From Dehalococcoidia bacterium (GTDB lineage Bacteria; Chloroflexota; Dehalococcoidia; Lucifugimonadales; JAGWBF01): DNA of 64,000 nucleotides. The DNA lies in the NCBI GenBank assembly GCA_021295955.1, contig JAGWBJ010000003.1, positions 1 to 64,000 on the forward strand, read 5' to 3'. Shown piece by piece: positions 55,780 through 64,000 of this stretch. The notes below the pieces were generated by a model. The model saw only the letters and a program-made list of their open reading frames with translations, searched no databases and was not told where the DNA came from. How positions within the stretch are numbered: the first letter of the stretch is position 1; every line of letters starts with the position of its first letter. The translations under genes and the position numbers were made by a program.

Positions 55780-56732
55780 CAGGTGGACTCCCCGGGCTCT
55801 TCCGCGGTCTTGGTGCGCGAGACCGCCTCGGCCTTCTCCCGGTCTCGCTCGGCGCAAGCCTCGGCCCACTCCAGGAGCTCCCGGGCCTTCCGTGTCTCGT
55901 ACTTATCGACCACCCTCCCGTTTACCTCTTCCCAGGTCTTGCCGTGGGACACCAGCCGCCGGTAGGCCTCCAGCACGCTACGGGCGTCCTCCACCTCTTC
56001 GGGTGGCGGGGTCAGCCCGCGTATCTGGGGCTCCACCACGTTGGGATGGAGGCCGCTGCCGTGGCGGAGGCCGCACCTTCTGGCAATGTCCGCCTCCTGG
56101 AAGGCGCGATCGGGGTCGCTGACGCTGCCCGTGGTGTTGGCGACGAAGGGCATGTTGGTCGGCTCAAGGCCTAGCGCCCGGGCGGCGAGCTCCAGCTCCC
56201 CCTTGCTGTATACGAACTGGTCGAACCCCACGAACATCTCGATGCCCAGGTCTCGGGACATGTCGTAGCCTGTCCCTCCTCCCAGGTCTACGATGCGGGG
56301 GCTGGCGGCGGCCATCTCGTACCCGTTGACCACACCCGTCGCCGTCTCGATGTTGGCCCCTATCTGCACGGTGCCAGGCCTGATGCCCCGCTCCCTCTCC
56401 AGGCGGGTGATGATCCGGTCCAGCTTCCGGACCTCCTCGGCCGTTTCGGCCTTGGGATAGTTGACACGGTCGAGGCCGGGCCAGACGATGGCCTCCAGGT
56501 CCGCTTGGACGTAGTCGTGGTTGATTCGCGTGAACACCTCGGCCCCGCCCTTGGAGACCTTGCCGATGGCTTCCTTCACCAGGGTCCTGGCGTGAGGCTT
56601 TCGCCATTCGGGGACCGAGTCCTCCAGGTCCAGGTTTATGTAGTCGCAAGCTCTGGTCCACGCCCGGTCCACGAACCGCGGCGTGTTCACTGGCATGGTC
56701 AATCCGGAACGGCGGACGGCTCTATTGGTCAT
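55779..56732 (-). CDS. HpcH/HpaI (CitE-like) family protein, second paralogue
   Basis: TMPVNTPRFVDRAWTRACDYINLDLEDSVPEWRKPHAR, FTRINHDYVQADLEAIVWPGLDRVNYPK, GANIETATGVVNGYEMAAASPRIVDLGGGTGYDMSRDLGIE. Confidence 0.9.
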   Translation of the reverse strand: MTNRAVRRSGLTMPVNTPRFVDRAWTRACDYINLDLEDSVPEWRKPHARTLVKEAIGKVSKGGAEVFTRINHDYVQADLEAIVWPGLDRVNYPKAETAEEVRKLDRIITRLERERGIRPGTVQIGANIETATGVVNGYEMAAASPRIVDLGGGTGYDMSRDLGIEMFVGFDQFVYSKGELELAARALGLEPTNMPFVANTTGSVSDPDRAFQEADIARRCGLRHGSGLHPNVVEPQIRGLTPPPEEVEDARSVLEAYRRLVSHGKTWEEVNGRVVDKYETRKARELLEWAEACAERDREKAEAVSRTKTAEEPGEST

Positions 56733-57718
56733 GGGGCCCCGCCTTCCTCCTCGTCCTCCCTGGCCAGCTCGATGGCCCCGGCCTTGGCGTCGTCCCTGGC
56801 CGTGCAGGCCCGGGACCGGGCGATCAGCCCTCGGGCGGCCCTTGCCGTGGGCAGGTCCACGGTCCGGGTGCCCTGGTGCGCCAGGGCCTTGCCGTCACGC
56901 TTCGCCTGCTCCCAGGCCCGGACCGCGGCTTCGGCCTGGGCGACGTCCTCCGGGTCCGGAGCGTAGCCCAGGTTGAGCGCCTCCACCTGGTTGCTCCGCA
57001 GGCATATGGAGCCCCTGAAGCCGATGTCCCTTCCGCGCCGGGCGGCCTCCAGGGTATCCTCGGGCCCTGCCACGAGCCCCCGGGCCGGGGCCCTCCACCA
57101 CGCGCCCAGCGGCACCACGCCGGCCGCGTTGGCAGCGGCGATGAGGCGCTGCATCAGGTAGGGCATCATGTGGAGCTCCCCCGAGGGCTCCGGACGGAGG
57201 TCCATCTCCAAGTCGGCGCGGCCCAGGGTCAAGCCCCACACCCTCGGGCTTGCGCGGGCGATCTCCATGGCGTTGAAGTTGCCCAGGGCCGTCTCCAGCG
57301 CGGGCACCATCTGAAGGACGCCGGGCAGCAGGCCCCGCTCCTCCTCCATCTGCGACAGGAGGCGGTCCGCCTCCGCGGCTTCATCCGCCGACTCCAGCCT
57401 GACGACGACGCCGGCCAGGCCTCGGCATACCGAGGCCTGCAAGTCGGCGTAGAGGAGATCTTGGTCTGCGAGGAGGAATACCTCTGCGCCGCCCTTCGAG
57501 ACCGACTCCACGGCCTGCCTGGCCTCTTCTCTGGCGGCGGGCTTGTCCACCTCGGCCACCATCTCCGCCAGGTCGAGCAGGACCACGTCCGCTCCCCGGG
57601 TCCAGGCGTCCTCTATGGCGGCCTTGTCGGAAAGGGGCACCAGGAGCCAGGAGCGGCGAACGGCCTCGTCGCCGGAGAGGTCCCGGGACGGCGGGGACGT
57701 TATCCGCACCGGAGACAT
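56729..57718 (-). CDS. HpcH/HpaI (CitE-like) family protein, divergent third paralogue
   Basis: SWLLVPLSDKAAIEDAWTRGADVVLLDLAEMVAEVDKPAAREEARQAV..., VPALETALGNFNAMEIARASPRVWGLTLGRADLEMDL. Confidence 0.85.
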   Translation of the reverse strand: MSPVRITSPPSRDLSGDEAVRRSWLLVPLSDKAAIEDAWTRGADVVLLDLAEMVAEVDKPAAREEARQAVESVSKGGAEVFLLADQDLLYADLQASVCRGLAGVVVRLESADEAAEADRLLSQMEEERGLLPGVLQMVPALETALGNFNAMEIARASPRVWGLTLGRADLEMDLRPEPSGELHMMPYLMQRLIAAANAAGVVPLGAWWRAPARGLVAGPEDTLEAARRGRDIGFRGSICLRSNQVEALNLGYAPDPEDVAQAEAAVRAWEQAKRDGKALAHQGTRTVDLPTARAARGLIARSRACTARDDAKAGAIELAREDEEEGGAP

Positions 57719-57891
57719 CGGGCCTCGCTGAATACGCTGTCCTGGATGTCGCGGTTGGACATAACGTAGTCCATCACCACGCGCACGGCCTTGTTCTCAT
57801 CGACTATACCGTACTTCTCGGCGGCCGAGCGCAGGAAATTCATCTGGTCCACCTCCAGGGTTAGCTCATAGGCCTGCTTGTCCTTTGGCAT
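57700..57891 (-). CDS. Small conserved protein with C-terminal CxxC
   Basis: MPKDKQAYELTLEVDQMNFLRSAAEKYGIVDENKAVRVVMDYVMSNRDIQDSVFSEARCLRCG; overlaps the next gene. Confidence 0.6.
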   Translation of the reverse strand: MPKDKQAYELTLEVDQMNFLRSAAEKYGIVDENKAVRVVMDYVMSNRDIQDSVFSEARCLRCG

Positions 57892-58058
57892 CGAGGGACC
57901 TCCCACCCGGCAAGGTTTGGCGTCGCGCGGGACCGTCTAAAGGCCGGCTCCGGCGCGGGAGGATTATATGACACGGTGGGTGCGCTGACAACCGACTCGG
58001 GCCTGCTGGTATAATCGGGAGACTCGACGCCGCTAAAACGCCGCCCGGGAGGACGACG

Positions 58059-58988
58059 CTGGCCCATCCTCTGGACGAAACCCTGGCCCGGGAGCTGGAG
58101 TCCCTAGCCGCAGACGCCGCCAGGGGCGCCGGCGAGCTACTCCGGGGCTACTTCGGCGGGCCCATTCAGGTGGACTACAAGGACGAGAAGAAGGAGCGAG
58201 ACCCCGTCACCCAGGCGGACAAGGAGGCCCAGGAGTACCTGAGAGAGACGATACTGGGCCGGTTCCCCGACCATGAGGTACTGGGAGAGGAGGACGCCGA
58301 GAGGGACGAGGTCCCATCCTCTGACTTCCTGTGGGTGCTCGACCCCCTGGACGGCACCACCAACTTCCTGAACGGGCTGCCGGTGTACGCGGTATCCGTG
58401 GGAGTGCTGCATCGCGGCGCGCCCGCGGCCGCCGCCCTGTTCCTGCCCTGGCCTGGGGAGGCCTCGGGCCGCGTTCTCCACGCAAGGAGAGGCGGTGGGG
58501 CGTGGGACGGAGACGCGCCAATGGTCCCGTCGCCCCAGGACGGACCCCGCCCCAACCGTCTGACGGGTCTGCCAGGGTCCTTCGGAGGCGCCTTCCGAGT
58601 GCGACGCCCGCTGAGGGGCAAACTGGGCGAGCCGAGGGTGACGGGCAGCATCGCCTACGAGCTGGGGATGGCCGCCACGGGGGTGTTCCAGTATGTGCTC
58701 CTAGGGGCCCCGAAGTTGTGGGACGTGGCGGCAGGCGTACTGGTGGTGGCGGAGTCGGGAGGGGCCGTGCTGGTCGGGCCGTCGGGTGCAGGGCCGTGGC
58801 GGCCCCTGGAGACCCTCGGTCCCTCCTGGGACGGCGGGCGTCCCAGCCTGAAGGCCCTGCGGGGATGGAGCCGCCCCATCATAGCCGGGCGGCCGGAGGT
58901 GGCGCCCTTCGTGGCCGCGAACCTCATGCGCTGGCGTTCGTGGCGCGGGAGGCTGCGCCGGTTGCTGGCGGCGCTGAAACGGCCCTAG
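58059..58988 (+). CDS. Inositol monophosphatase family protein (probable CTG start)
   Basis: Homology LAADAARGAGELLRGYFGG...KDEKKERDPVTQADKEAQEYLRETILGRFPDHEVLGEEDAE...WVLDPLDGTTNFLNGLPVYAVSVGV begins upstream of the listed GTG at 58170; GGGAGG 7 nt before CTG 58059. Confidence 0.85.
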   Translation: MAHPLDETLARELESLAADAARGAGELLRGYFGGPIQVDYKDEKKERDPVTQADKEAQEYLRETILGRFPDHEVLGEEDAERDEVPSSDFLWVLDPLDGTTNFLNGLPVYAVSVGVLHRGAPAAAALFLPWPGEASGRVLHARRGGGAWDGDAPMVPSPQDGPRPNRLTGLPGSFGGAFRVRRPLRGKLGEPRVTGSIAYELGMAATGVFQYVLLGAPKLWDVAAGVLVVAESGGAVLVGPSGAGPWRPLETLGPSWDGGRPSLKALRGWSRPIIAGRPEVAPFVAANLMRWRSWRGRLRRLLAALKRP

Positions 58989-60160
58989 GCCCGGTCGGGC
59001 TCCCATCCCCAGGGGCGCGGTCCGAACTCGGGGGCGAATACCTGGCCCCGTTTCACGGTGACGAAGGGAAGGAAGGCCTTGTCCACCCTCAGCTTCTCGC
59101 CGGGCACGTCGTACACTACCCAGTCTCCCTCCCTCAGCTCCAGCACCGATACGTCGGCCTGGCGCCCCACGGCCAGGCTGCCCAGGCGATGGTCCTCGCC
59201 GATGGCCTTGGCCGGGTTGGCGGTGCACATGGTCACGACCTGCTCCACCGTAAAGCCCAGGCCCAGGAAGCGGGTCATTATCTCGACCAGGCCGTGGACC
59301 GGGTTCAGCCTGCCCGGCGTCGTCAGGTCCGTGCTGATGCAGTGGGGGATCAGTCCCTGGTCTATGATGCGGCGGCCCTGGTCGAAGCCGAAGTTCTGGC
59401 GTCCGTGGGCCGTGTCCAGCCATACGCCCCGGTCAGCCGCTTCCTTCGCCTCGGGTACCAGCTTGCCGTTGGCGTCCAGCACGCCGCCGGGCAGGGTCGT
59501 GAAGAAGTGGGTGACGATGTCTCCCTCCTCCATGATGGGGAGGAGCTGCCGTATGACGTTGGGGTCGTAGCGTTCCTCGGGGTCGCCGATATGGGCCATG
59601 AACTTCAGGCCGTTCTCCTTGGCCGCGCGCTTGGCCAGCCTGGGCATCTCCATGCCGAATATCTCCAGGGCTGGCGAGACCATGCGGCACTTGATGCCCC
59701 GGACCAGCCCCCGGTGCTGCTCCACGGCCCTGAGGGTGCCCTCGAAGTCGATGGCGCTCTCGGCGATGATGTCCGGCGTGGTCGCCAGGCCCGTCTGGCA
59801 GATGTGCATCAGGGGGATGATCTCCGTATGGCAGTTGGGGATGATATGCCTCGGCATGGCGGCGAATGTGGCGCAGCCTGCGCTTCCCGCGTCCACCATG
59901 GTGGTGACCCCGGCGTAGACCCCCCCGAGGTCAGCCTGTACCCCGATGCGGGTGAACGAGTCGAGGACGTGGGTGTGAAGGTCTATCAGCCCCGGGGCCA
60001 CTATCTTGCCCGACACGTCGATGACCCGGGTGGCTTCTTCGTCGGAGATGCCGGCCTGTATGGCGGCTATCTTCCCGTCCTGAATGGCCACGTCCTGCCG
60101 GCCCCGCAGGCCCTGGGACGGGTCGACCAGCGTCCCGCCTTTCAGCACAAGGTCGTACAC
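58985..60160 (-). CDS. Amidohydrolase/dihydroorotase-like metallo-hydrolase
   Basis: MYDLVLKGGTLVDPSQGLRGRQDVAIQDGKIAAI...GKIVAPGLIDLHTHVLD; FMAHIGDPEE; HCISTDLTTPG. Confidence 0.9.
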   Translation of the reverse strand: MYDLVLKGGTLVDPSQGLRGRQDVAIQDGKIAAIQAGISDEEATRVIDVSGKIVAPGLIDLHTHVLDSFTRIGVQADLGGVYAGVTTMVDAGSAGCATFAAMPRHIIPNCHTEIIPLMHICQTGLATTPDIIAESAIDFEGTLRAVEQHRGLVRGIKCRMVSPALEIFGMEMPRLAKRAAKENGLKFMAHIGDPEERYDPNVIRQLLPIMEEGDIVTHFFTTLPGGVLDANGKLVPEAKEAADRGVWLDTAHGRQNFGFDQGRRIIDQGLIPHCISTDLTTPGRLNPVHGLVEIMTRFLGLGFTVEQVVTMCTANPAKAIGEDHRLGSLAVGRQADVSVLELREGDWVVYDVPGEKLRVDKAFLPFVTVKRGQVFAPEFGPRPWGWEPDRA

Positions 60161-60369
60161 GGCTTCACCTCCGTATTGTCGTATCTTGGGGCTATCGGCT
60201 CGTGGTAGGGGTCATGCCGCCATTCCCCTTGATGAGCTGGGTACCATAGTATACAACGCGGCCCGATAGAGATAATTGAGCGGAACTTTCAAACGGTGGC
60301 GGCGGAGACAAGGATAGCCAAGAGCGTGATATCGCACGAGCCAAATTGCTGGCAAGGGAGGGGTAGATC

Positions 60370-60658
60370 ATGGCTGAGACTGTTAGCACTTGGAATGCGG
60401 AGGAGCGCCAGCGCACCAAAGAACACGCCTGTCTCTATCCCGAAGCGTCAGCGGGGGAGGCCCCGGGCGACGGCAGCCTGATTCGCGCGGCCCTGAACGA
60501 TCATAGCGCGGGGCCGTGACATGAGCCGCCTGGCCCTCGATGTTGGGATGACTCGTAAGGGCCCCTACAAGGCTCTGTCTGAAAACGGCAGCCGATCCTT
60601 CGCTACGGTGATGCGAATCGCCCGTGCTTTGGGGACGCAGCTACGGATCACTTCGTAG
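60370..60658 (+). pseudogene. Frameshift-split addiction-module antidote (HigA-like) remnant
   Basis: MAETVSTWNAEERQ...DGSLIRAALNDHSAGP* then, in another frame from 60521, MSRLALDVGMTRKGPYKALSENGSRSFATVMRIARALGTQLRITS*. Confidence 0.65.
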
Positions 60659-61001
60659 ACTGCTTCCGCTGGCGGAGGCCGTCCAGGACATCCTGGAGCA
60701 TCGTCTCTTCGCTCTCCTGGGAGGCTTGCTCCAATCGTTCCAGGACGAGACCGTACAGCTCGTCGACTGCCGGCGAGGGGCTGATGCTTATCTCCCTCTT
60801 GGCGCCGGCGTTGTCGCTGACGATGCTGACGTTCACGGAGTGATGGGCCGCGTCTTTCACGGGATTCTTGGGAATCGTAAACGTGTAGTTGTCCACCCCA
60901 GCGACAACGGCGATCGTCACGTCCTTCCATGAGATCTCGCCGTTGCGAGTTTGCCTGATCAGCTCCGATAGTATGCCGTCCGGTGTTGCCATGGTCCTCA
61001 T
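60648..61001 (-). CDS. Hypothetical protein
   Basis: 117-aa ORF, tail-to-tail with the antidote remnant. Confidence 0.5.
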   Translation of the reverse strand: MRTMATPDGILSELIRQTRNGEISWKDVTIAVVAGVDNYTFTIPKNPVKDAAHHSVNVSIVSDNAGAKREISISPSPAVDELYGLVLERLEQASQESEETMLQDVLDGLRQRKQSTK

Positions 61002-61061
61002 CCCCCTCGTGTCTCGTGTTGCCCGAGTGAGCCTCTCGTCAAGGACAGCGCCCCCAGGACC

Positions 61062-62246
61062 CTATCCCAGGACCTGCTCGGCCCGCAGCTCGTCGAGCTG
61101 CTCCGGCGTGTAGTCCAGGAGGCCGGTCAGCAGCTCGTCGGTGTGCTCCCCTGGCATGGGGGTGGGGCCGACCACCGCCGGGGTCCTGCTGAAGTGCCAG
61201 AAGTCGCCTGAAACGTTGATCTTCCCGGCGATGGGGTCGGGCACCTCGACCAGGGCCCGGCGTTCCCACGGGTGGGGGTCATCGGCGGCCTGGGCGATGG
61301 TGTTGACCGGCGCAGCCGTGACGTCGTGGGCGGTGAAGTGCTCGATGCCCTCCTGCATGGTCATGTCCGCCAGCACCTGCCTGACCGCACCGTCCACCGC
61401 GTCCCCGTTCTCGGACCTGTTGTGGCGCTCGGTGAACCTGTCGTCCTCCATCCACTCGGGCCTGCCCAGCGCCCGGCACACCCTGGGCCACTGGTGCTGG
61501 TCGCCGGCGGAGATGAGGACCCATCCGTCCTTGCATGGGTATGCCCCGCTGGGCGGCGCCGCAGACTCTCCGCGCTTGGGCAGCTCCCCTCCCCCCGCGT
61601 ACGCTGTGATGGGTATCTCGGTGTAGCTGTACCCGGTGTCCGCCAGGCATACGTCGATGGTCTGGCCCTCGCCGGATATCTCCCGCTCTCGGAGGGCCGC
61701 CAGGGTGCCGATGGCCGCGTGCAGCGCGGTGGTGCGGTCGATGATGGGGACGCCGGCGCGCATGGGGGGCATTCCCTCCTCTCCGGTCACCATCATGATC
61801 CCGGACATGGCCTGGCCGATGGGGTCGTAGCCTATGCGCTCCTTGTAGGGGCCGAACTGGCCGTAGGCCGAGACGTTGACCATTATGATGCGAGGGTTGA
61901 GCTCGTAGAGGGCGTCGTAGCCGAAGCCCATCTTGTTGATGGTGCCGGGCCTGAAGTTCTGCAGGAAGACGTCGGAAACCTTGACCAGGTCCCTTAGGAT
62001 ACCCTTCGCCTTGTCCTTCCTCAGGTCCATGGCGATGCTCTTCTTCCCGCTGTTGTACTGGACGAAGTAGGCGCTCTGGCCGTTGGCCCAGGGTCCGTGG
62101 GTGCGGGTCTCCTCGCCTCCCAGGCGCTCGATCTTGATCACCTCGGCGCCCAGCCTTGCCAGGACCTGTGCGCACCGGGGTCCGGCCTGATGCCGTCCCA
62201 GGTCCAGGACCCTTATCCCCTCCAGTGGAGAACTCACCGCTCCCAT
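61062..62246 (-). CDS. CaiB/BaiF family class III CoA-transferase
   Basis: SPLEGIRVLDLGRHQAGPRCAQVLARLGAEVIKIERLGGEETR, QYNSGKKSIAMDLRK. Confidence 0.92.
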   Translation of the reverse strand: MGAVSSPLEGIRVLDLGRHQAGPRCAQVLARLGAEVIKIERLGGEETRTHGPWANGQSAYFVQYNSGKKSIAMDLRKDKAKGILRDLVKVSDVFLQNFRPGTINKMGFGYDALYELNPRIIMVNVSAYGQFGPYKERIGYDPIGQAMSGIMMVTGEEGMPPMRAGVPIIDRTTALHAAIGTLAALREREISGEGQTIDVCLADTGYSYTEIPITAYAGGGELPKRGESAAPPSGAYPCKDGWVLISAGDQHQWPRVCRALGRPEWMEDDRFTERHNRSENGDAVDGAVRQVLADMTMQEGIEHFTAHDVTAAPVNTIAQAADDPHPWERRALVEVPDPIAGKINVSGDFWHFSRTPAVVGPTPMPGEHTDELLTGLLDYTPEQLDELRAEQVLG

Positions 62247-62436
62247 GCGTACCTCCTTAGTTGGGCCGACAGGGTTGGGCCGGCAGGGCTAGCGGCCCGG
62301 GAACGACGCCCAGGAACGTGTGACCCGCCGTTGCCGGTATTCTACGCCGGGCCGTGGAAAAGGGCAACAATAGGAGCGCGGGCGGGGCGCCCGATACGGA
62401 AGCCCGGTGCAGGCCCGTAGGTGCTGTGCTATACTC

Positions 62437-62476
62437 CCTAGCGAACACGGGAGCACCCTAGCGAGCACGGGAGCAC
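62437..62476. repeat. Two tandem 20-bp repeats upstream of the hydantoinase
   Basis: CCTAGCGAACACGGGAGCAC / CCTAGCGAGCACGGGAGCAC, 19/20 identical. Confidence 0.8.
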
Positions 62477-62494
62477 TAGGTAAGGAGGCGGAGA

Positions 62495-63922
62495 ATGATA
62501 GACCTGATCGTCAGAGGAGGCCAGGTGGTGACTCCGTGGGGCGTCGGGGATTGGGACGTGGCCGTCGAGGGTGAGAAGATCGCGGCGGTGGCCTCCCCGG
62601 GCTCTATCCCCGCCGAGGTTGGGAGGGTTCTCGACGCCTCGGGCATGATCGTGGTGCCGGGCGGAATCGAGCCCCATGCCCACGTGTCCGCCCCGGTGGC
62701 GGGAACTAACCTGCTGACGGCGCCGCCGGAGGAGGTAAGCCGGTCGGCCCTCTTCGGCGGGACCACGACCATAACCGACTTCGCCATCCAGGGCCCCGGC
62801 GTGGACATCCCGGCGGCCATCCAGGAGAGGACGGATACCTGGAAGGGCCACTCCTACTGCGACTACTCCCACCACGTCATGTTGCTGGGGGAGATCCCGC
62901 CCGAGATCATCGCCCAGATGAACGACGCCGTCGTGGATGGCTTCCCCACCTTCAAGATATTCACCACCAACATACGCCCGGTGGCGGGCATCCCGGTGGA
63001 CGAGCGCCGTCTCGTGGGCATGGGCCACCTGACGGGGGTGATGGAGGAGGCGGTGACCCGAGGGGGCCTCATGTTCGTCCACGCCGAGGACGACGATATC
63101 GTCCAGTACATGTACAACAAGCTGATCCGCGAAGAGAACACCGAGTGGCAGAACATGCACGTCGTCCACAACAACATGTCCGAGGACCTGTCTTTCCGGC
63201 GGGTCCTGCGGGTGGCCGAGTGGACGGGCGCCGCCACCTACTTCGTCCACGTCAGCGCCAAGGAGGGGGTCGACGCCATACAGGAGGCCCGGGGCAAGGG
63301 CATGCCCATCTACGGCGAGACCTTGCACAACTACGCCTGCTTCAACTCGGACAACTACAAAGAAGAAGACGGGATGAAGTACCATACCTACCCGTCGCTG
63401 AAGTCCGAGGAGGACCGGAAGTCCCTGTGGGAGGGGCTCATCAAGGGCGGCATCAACAGCATGGCCACTGACGAGTACTGCACCAGCTACGCGGTGAAGA
63501 CCCAGGGCCGGTCGGTGCTGGACGTCACCGGCGGGCACAACGGCGCTGAGGCCCGCGTCGGCATCACCTTCAGCGAGGGCGTCAGCAAGCAGGGCATGTC
63601 CCTGCAGAGGTTCGTGGACGTGACCTCGGCCAACGCCGCCAAGATAATGGGCTACTACCCGCGCAAGGGGGCCCTGGCCCCCGGCAGCGACGCCGACATC
63701 GTGCTCATCGACCCCAGCATCCGCAAGACCCTGTCCATGAACGACTTCCACATCGGCGACTACAGCGTCTGGGAGGGCAGGGACATCATCGGCTGGCCCG
63801 TTACCACCATCCTGCGGGGCAAGGTGGTGGTGGAGAACGGCCAGTTCCACGGCGCCGGGGGCGGCGGCCAGCTCATCCCCCGCAAGATTGACCAGGACGT
63901 GCTGAACCGCCCGGCCTGCTAG
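62495..63922 (+). CDS. Dihydropyrimidinase/hydantoinase-like amidohydrolase
   Basis: MIDLIVRGGQVVTPWGVGDWDVAVEGEKIAAV...GMIVVPGGIEPHAHV; FKIFTTN; MFVHAEDDD; GSDADIVLIDPS. Confidence 0.92.
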   Translation: MIDLIVRGGQVVTPWGVGDWDVAVEGEKIAAVASPGSIPAEVGRVLDASGMIVVPGGIEPHAHVSAPVAGTNLLTAPPEEVSRSALFGGTTTITDFAIQGPGVDIPAAIQERTDTWKGHSYCDYSHHVMLLGEIPPEIIAQMNDAVVDGFPTFKIFTTNIRPVAGIPVDERRLVGMGHLTGVMEEAVTRGGLMFVHAEDDDIVQYMYNKLIREENTEWQNMHVVHNNMSEDLSFRRVLRVAEWTGAATYFVHVSAKEGVDAIQEARGKGMPIYGETLHNYACFNSDNYKEEDGMKYHTYPSLKSEEDRKSLWEGLIKGGINSMATDEYCTSYAVKTQGRSVLDVTGGHNGAEARVGITFSEGVSKQGMSLQRFVDVTSANAAKIMGYYPRKGALAPGSDADIVLIDPSIRKTLSMNDFHIGDYSVWEGRDIIGWPVTTILRGKVVVENGQFHGAGGGGQLIPRKIDQDVLNRPAC

Positions 63923-63963
63923 GGTGTTCCACCTGTTAGCGTGTTCCAAAGGAGCTGAACGGT

Positions 63964-64000
63964 GATGTGGAGACTGTACTCGGGGGACGACGGCCAGTCC
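63964..64000 (+). CDS. Start of an unidentified CDS (runs off window end)
   Basis: ATGTGGAGACTGTACTCGGGGGACGACGGCCAGTCC = MWRLYSGDDGQS... Confidence 0.35.

Overview
High-GC bacterial chromosome segment, probably Chloroflexota (Dehalococcoidia/SAR202-like). That assignment is an inference from gene content and order and was not tested. It reads as ordinary chromosome: no rRNA, CRISPR array, prophage or intact transposase was recognised. Main blocks: (1) an efp / small TM protein / M24 peptidase / aroQ / xerC / topA / dprA operon followed by tRNA-Ser(GGA); (2) a decayed HigBA-like toxin-antitoxin locus; (3) catabolic genes (class III CoA-transferases, MaoC-like, amidase, RraA-like, HbpS-like, PEP-mutase-like, enoyl-CoA hydratase) and tRNA-Ser(CGA); (4) glmU, TPP enzyme, DUF3090/SCO1664 pair, tgt, MoaD-thrC; (5) a heat-shock island hsp20 <-> dnaJ-hspR-clp with a perfect-consensus promoter and candidate HspR operators; (6) cysS-ispF-ispD-PIN/TRAM; (7) a large Wzy-like/zinc-ribbon/TPR protein; (8) acetamidase, RidA, tRNA-Pro, GPP34; (9) the highlight, an unannotated selenoprotein gene of the UGSC family (54171..54719, minus). 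The supplied ORF track splits it at an in-frame UGA, and a strong SECIS-like hairpin (8-bp perfect stem, GGUCU loop) starts 10 nt after that UGA; (10) three tandem CitE-like lyases; (11) amidohydrolase, CoA-transferase and hydantoinase genes. Most long ORFs antisense to these genes are GC-rich artefacts.
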